A stretch of 7,527 nt of DNA from Micavibrio sp. (GTDB lineage Bacteria > Pseudomonadota > Alphaproteobacteria > Micavibrionales > Micavibrionaceae), in the NCBI GenBank assembly GCA_027066695.1, contig JAMONE010000199.1, positions 1 to 7,527 on the forward strand, given 5' to 3'. This document shows positions 5,262 through 7,527 of the stretch, one piece after another; position 1 is the first letter of the stretch; each line of letters opens with the position of its first letter. The notes below the pieces were generated by a model that searched no databases, was not told where the DNA came from, and saw nothing but the letters and a program-made list of their open reading frames with translations. A program made the translations under genes and the position numbers.

Positions 5262-7158
5262 TAAAGATAAAATGCACCCCGAGGATATTCGCAACCTGAT
5301 TATCTTTGCCATTTTGTCTATTGCAATTTGGTTTTTCTATGAAACATATGTTCTTGCTCCACAAGCAACGGCATTAAAAGAAGCCAAGAGCGCACGCGCC
5401 GAGCTTTTATTAAAAGATCCGCAATTACTTGATCCTGTTAAAGTAATCACGCGTGAGGAGGCTCTATCGCAAACAAGGCGCATCACATTCGATAATGGTG
5501 AAGTGTTTGGCTCTATCGCTCTTAAAGGGGCAATGCTGGATGATTTAAGTCTCCACGAATATTATAAAACGTTGGAGAAAAAGGAAAACGTAACTCTTTT
5601 TACGCCAAGCAAGACTAAAGGCTCTCGTTATGTGGATTATGGTTGGGTAACTAGAGATAAAGATTTACGAATTCCAAATGCTTCAACTTTGTGGAATGTG
5701 CAAGATAATGATGTTTTAAGACCTGATTTTCCTGTGACTTTATTTTGGGATAATGGCCAAGGCCTGCGTTTTGAGCGCGTTTTATCACTTGATGAGCATT
5801 ATGTTTTTACCATCATTCAAAGAGTTCAAAATAATTCTTCAAAAGATTTTAAATTGCACCCTTATGCGCTTATTTCTCAAAAAGCTATTCCCGAGGATTT
5901 TGCGGGAACATGGGTTTCTCATGAAGGGCCTATTGGTTTTATGGGCGGTGAGCTGGAGTCTTTGAATTATTCATCTATGGTTAAAAACCCATCTAAAAAG
6001 ATTGAGGCCGAAAGCGGCTGGATTGGTATTTCTGATAAATATTGGTTAACCGCGCTTATTCCTGCGCAAGGAGAGCTGTCTAAGTTTCGCTTTAAATACA
6101 GTCCTGACCCATTGAAGAAAGAGCGTAACAGATATCAAACTGACTTTACGGGAGCTGCCTTTGAGCTGCCTGCTGGCGGTAATATTGAAACATCATATAA
6201 TCTTTATGCTGGTGCAAAAAAGGTTTTAGTGCTGGAGGATTATCAAAAAATACTCGGCGTTGATAATCTTGATTTAGCCGTTGATTTTGGGTGGTTTTGG
6301 TTCTTCACATATCCATTTTTCTTGGCTTTGCACTATATAGGGCTTTGGGTTGGAAATATGGGCGTTGCCATCATTCTTCTAACTGCGATACTTCGTTTTT
6401 CAGTATTTCCCCTTACGAATATTTCTTATCGCTCATTTGCGAAGATGAAATTGGTTGCACCGCAAATAACCAAGTTACGTGACGAGCATAAAAATGATAA
6501 AGAGAAATTACAGGCAGGGATTGTCGAGCTATATCAAAAAGAAGGTGTTAACCCAATGTCAGGCTGTTTGCCTATTTTGGTTCAAATACCAATATTCTTT
6601 GCTTTTTATAAAATCTTATTTTCAACTATTGAAATTAGACATGCACCGTTTTTTGGCTGGATTCAAGATTTATCTGCAAAAGACCCAACTAGCATATTTA
6701 ACCTGTTTGGCCTGCTTCCATATGATGTACCGACATTTATGATGATTGGTATATGGCCATGTTTGATGCTTATCGCTATGCTTATTCAAAAAACACTAAA
6801 CCCGCCGCCGCAGGATAAAATGCAGCGCGATATGATGAATTTCTTTCCGTTTTTCATCACATTTATTATGGCCAGTTTTGCGTCAGGGCTTGTGATTTAC
6901 TGGACGTTTAGTGCGTTATTCTCCATTATTCAGCAAGCAATCATTATGCGCTCTTGTGGCGTTCCGATTTATATTTTTAATAAGGATAAATTTAAGGAAG
7001 AGCTGGAAGCAAAAGTGGAGGAAGGGCCTGATGTTCACCCTTTAATCGAGATGGCAGAGGATGAAGCCGAAAAAGCTCTATTTGGTGATGAAGAAGCTGC
7101 CACACCTATTAAGGATATCAAGCCTCCTAAGCCTAAGAAGAAAAAGAAGAAGAAATAA
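5251..7158 (+). CDS. yidC: YidC, membrane protein insertase
   Basis: Inserts and folds inner-membrane proteins, alone or with SecYEG. The 635-residue product has the Gram-negative layout: a first membrane segment at about 15-35, a large periplasmic P1 domain (about 60-335), then the conserved insertase core with five membrane segments from about 348 to 565. In the core, the substrate-contacting arginine is Arg382 in ILRFSVFPLT, the cytoplasmic coiled hairpin spans about 398-430, and NPMSGCLPILVQIPIFFAFY is at 434-453. After the core comes an acidic stretch (584-614) and then a Lys/Pro tail ending in seven lysines. It is longer than E. coli YidC (548). AAAAGG lies eight bases before the ATG; a second ATG follows directly and could also be used. 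Confidence 0.97.
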   Translation: MMNDKDKMHPEDIRNLIIFAILSIAIWFFYETYVLAPQATALKEAKSARAELLLKDPQLLDPVKVITREEALSQTRRITFDNGEVFGSIALKGAMLDDLSLHEYYKTLEKKENVTLFTPSKTKGSRYVDYGWVTRDKDLRIPNASTLWNVQDNDVLRPDFPVTLFWDNGQGLRFERVLSLDEHYVFTIIQRVQNNSSKDFKLHPYALISQKAIPEDFAGTWVSHEGPIGFMGGELESLNYSSMVKNPSKKIEAESGWIGISDKYWLTALIPAQGELSKFRFKYSPDPLKKERNRYQTDFTGAAFELPAGGNIETSYNLYAGAKKVLVLEDYQKILGVDNLDLAVDFGWFWFFTYPFFLALHYIGLWVGNMGVAIILLTAILRFSVFPLTNISYRSFAKMKLVAPQITKLRDEHKNDKEKLQAGIVELYQKEGVNPMSGCLPILVQIPIFFAFYKILFSTIEIRHAPFFGWIQDLSAKDPTSIFNLFGLLPYDVPTFMMIGIWPCLMLIAMLIQKTLNPPPQDKMQRDMMNFFPFFITFIMASFASGLVIYWTFSALFSIIQQAIIMRSCGVPIYIFNKDKFKEELEAKVEEGPDVHPLIEMAEDEAEKALFGDEEAATPIKDIKPPKPKKKKKKK

Positions 7159-7172
7159 ATTACTTCGCCACA

Positions 7173-7237
7173 GTCATCCCGAGCAAAGTCGAGGGATCTT
7201 AAAGATCTCTCCTCTCCCGTTAGTTGGTCGAGATGAC
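7173..7237. repeat. Dispersed imperfect palindrome, copy 2 (65 bp)
   Basis: GTCATCCCGAGCAAAG (from 7173) is inverted by a right end whose complement begins GTCATCTCGACCAA (to 7237). The centre GGGATCTTAAAGATCTCTCC is itself a near-perfect palindrome. It shares its ends and GATCTT/AAGAT core with the element at 397-482 but lacks about 20 central bases. It begins 14 bases after the yidC stop and ends 28 bases before engB. It has no T-run, so it is not an ordinary terminator, but the RNA hairpin could limit read-through or protect the yidC mRNA end. Confidence 0.78.
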
Positions 7238-7265
7238 ATAGTGGAAGATGAATTGGACAAAAAAT

Positions 7266-7527
7266 ATGGATGAAGAATTTACAAAAGCCGAGATAGAAAC
7301 AGCGCGTAAGATTTTTGCAGGTCCTTGCGATTTTATGCTCGGCGTTGTTAGTCTTTCAGGTCTGCCCGATGCTAATAAGCCTGAGATAGCCTTTGCAGGG
7401 CGATCAAATGTCGGTAAGTCCTCGCTGATTAATGCGCTTACTGGGCGTAATACTTTGGCGCGTACCTCTAATACACCAGGGCGCACGCAAGAGCTTAATT
7501 ATTTCAATTTAGGTGATCGTCTATATG
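7266..7527 (+). CDS. engB: EngB/YihA/YsxC ribosome-biogenesis GTPase (5' part, runs off the right edge)
   Basis: Only 87 codons are present. The product starts MDEEFTKAEIETARKIFAGP, typical of the alphaproteobacterial EngB N-terminus, followed by PEIAFAGRSNVGKSSLINAL, with the G1/P-loop GRSNVGKS at residues 45-52, and ARTSNTPGRTQELNYF (65-80), which contains the G2 threonine region. This GTPase assists late assembly of the large ribosomal subunit. Start choice: an in-frame ATG six codons upstream (7248) is possible, but its only purine stretch, GGAAG, touches the ATG. The ATG at 7266 has TGGA eight bases upstream, so I prefer it, without certainty. The order yidC-engB is common in alphaproteobacteria, where argB often follows. 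Confidence 0.93.
   Translation, partial: MDEEFTKAEIETARKIFAGPCDFMLGVVSLSGLPDANKPEIAFAGRSNVGKSSLINALTGRNTLARTSNTPGRTQELNYFNLGDRLY

Noticed and set aside
7220..7486. 88-aa antisense frame over engB
   Set aside because: Overlaps the P-loop coding region of engB, which is unmistakable; no independent support.

Overview
The window looks like a stretch of an AT-rich (by eye about 40% GC, not calculated) alphaproteobacterial chromosome. Three things point that way: the gene order rpmH-rnpA-yidD-yidC-engB without dnaA in front, a membrane-anchored CycM-like cytochrome c divergent from a stand-alone prephenate dehydratase, and the family-level look of LolA, EngB and YidC. Genus cannot be told from the sequence. 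Most of the window is housekeeping; the accessory-looking part is the first 1.2 kb.

Left part (1-1166, all minus strand): the 5' part of lolA (periplasmic lipoprotein carrier) runs off the left edge. Its signal-peptide region contains a run of ten G, an obvious slippage site. Upstream of it lie an 86-bp imperfect palindrome and an intrinsic terminator. That terminator ends a small operon of two genes I do not recognise: a 156-aa charged protein and an overlapping 49-aa protein with a good ribosome binding site.

Middle (1267-4312): ahcY (S-adenosylhomocysteine hydrolase, plus strand, own terminator), pheA (prephenate dehydratase, minus strand) and, divergent from pheA, a membrane-anchored class I cytochrome c with its own terminator. 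These serve the methyl cycle, phenylalanine synthesis and respiratory electron transfer.

Right part (4334-7527, plus strand): a near-consensus promoter, a short leader holding a hairpin plus U6 just before the rpmH ribosome binding site, then rpmH, rnpA, yidD, yidC and the start of engB. rnpA/yidD overlap by 1 nt and yidD/yidC by 11 nt, suggesting coupled translation. The products make ribosomal protein L34, the RNase P protein, the YidD and YidC membrane-insertion factors, and a ribosome-assembly GTPase. Between yidC and engB sits a second copy (65 bp) of the palindrome seen near lolA, so this is a dispersed element.

I see no phage, CRISPR, IS, tRNA or rRNA genes. The best leads are the G10 tract in lolA, the unknown 156-aa/49-aa gene pair, the paired dispersed palindromes and the hairpin in the rpmH leader.
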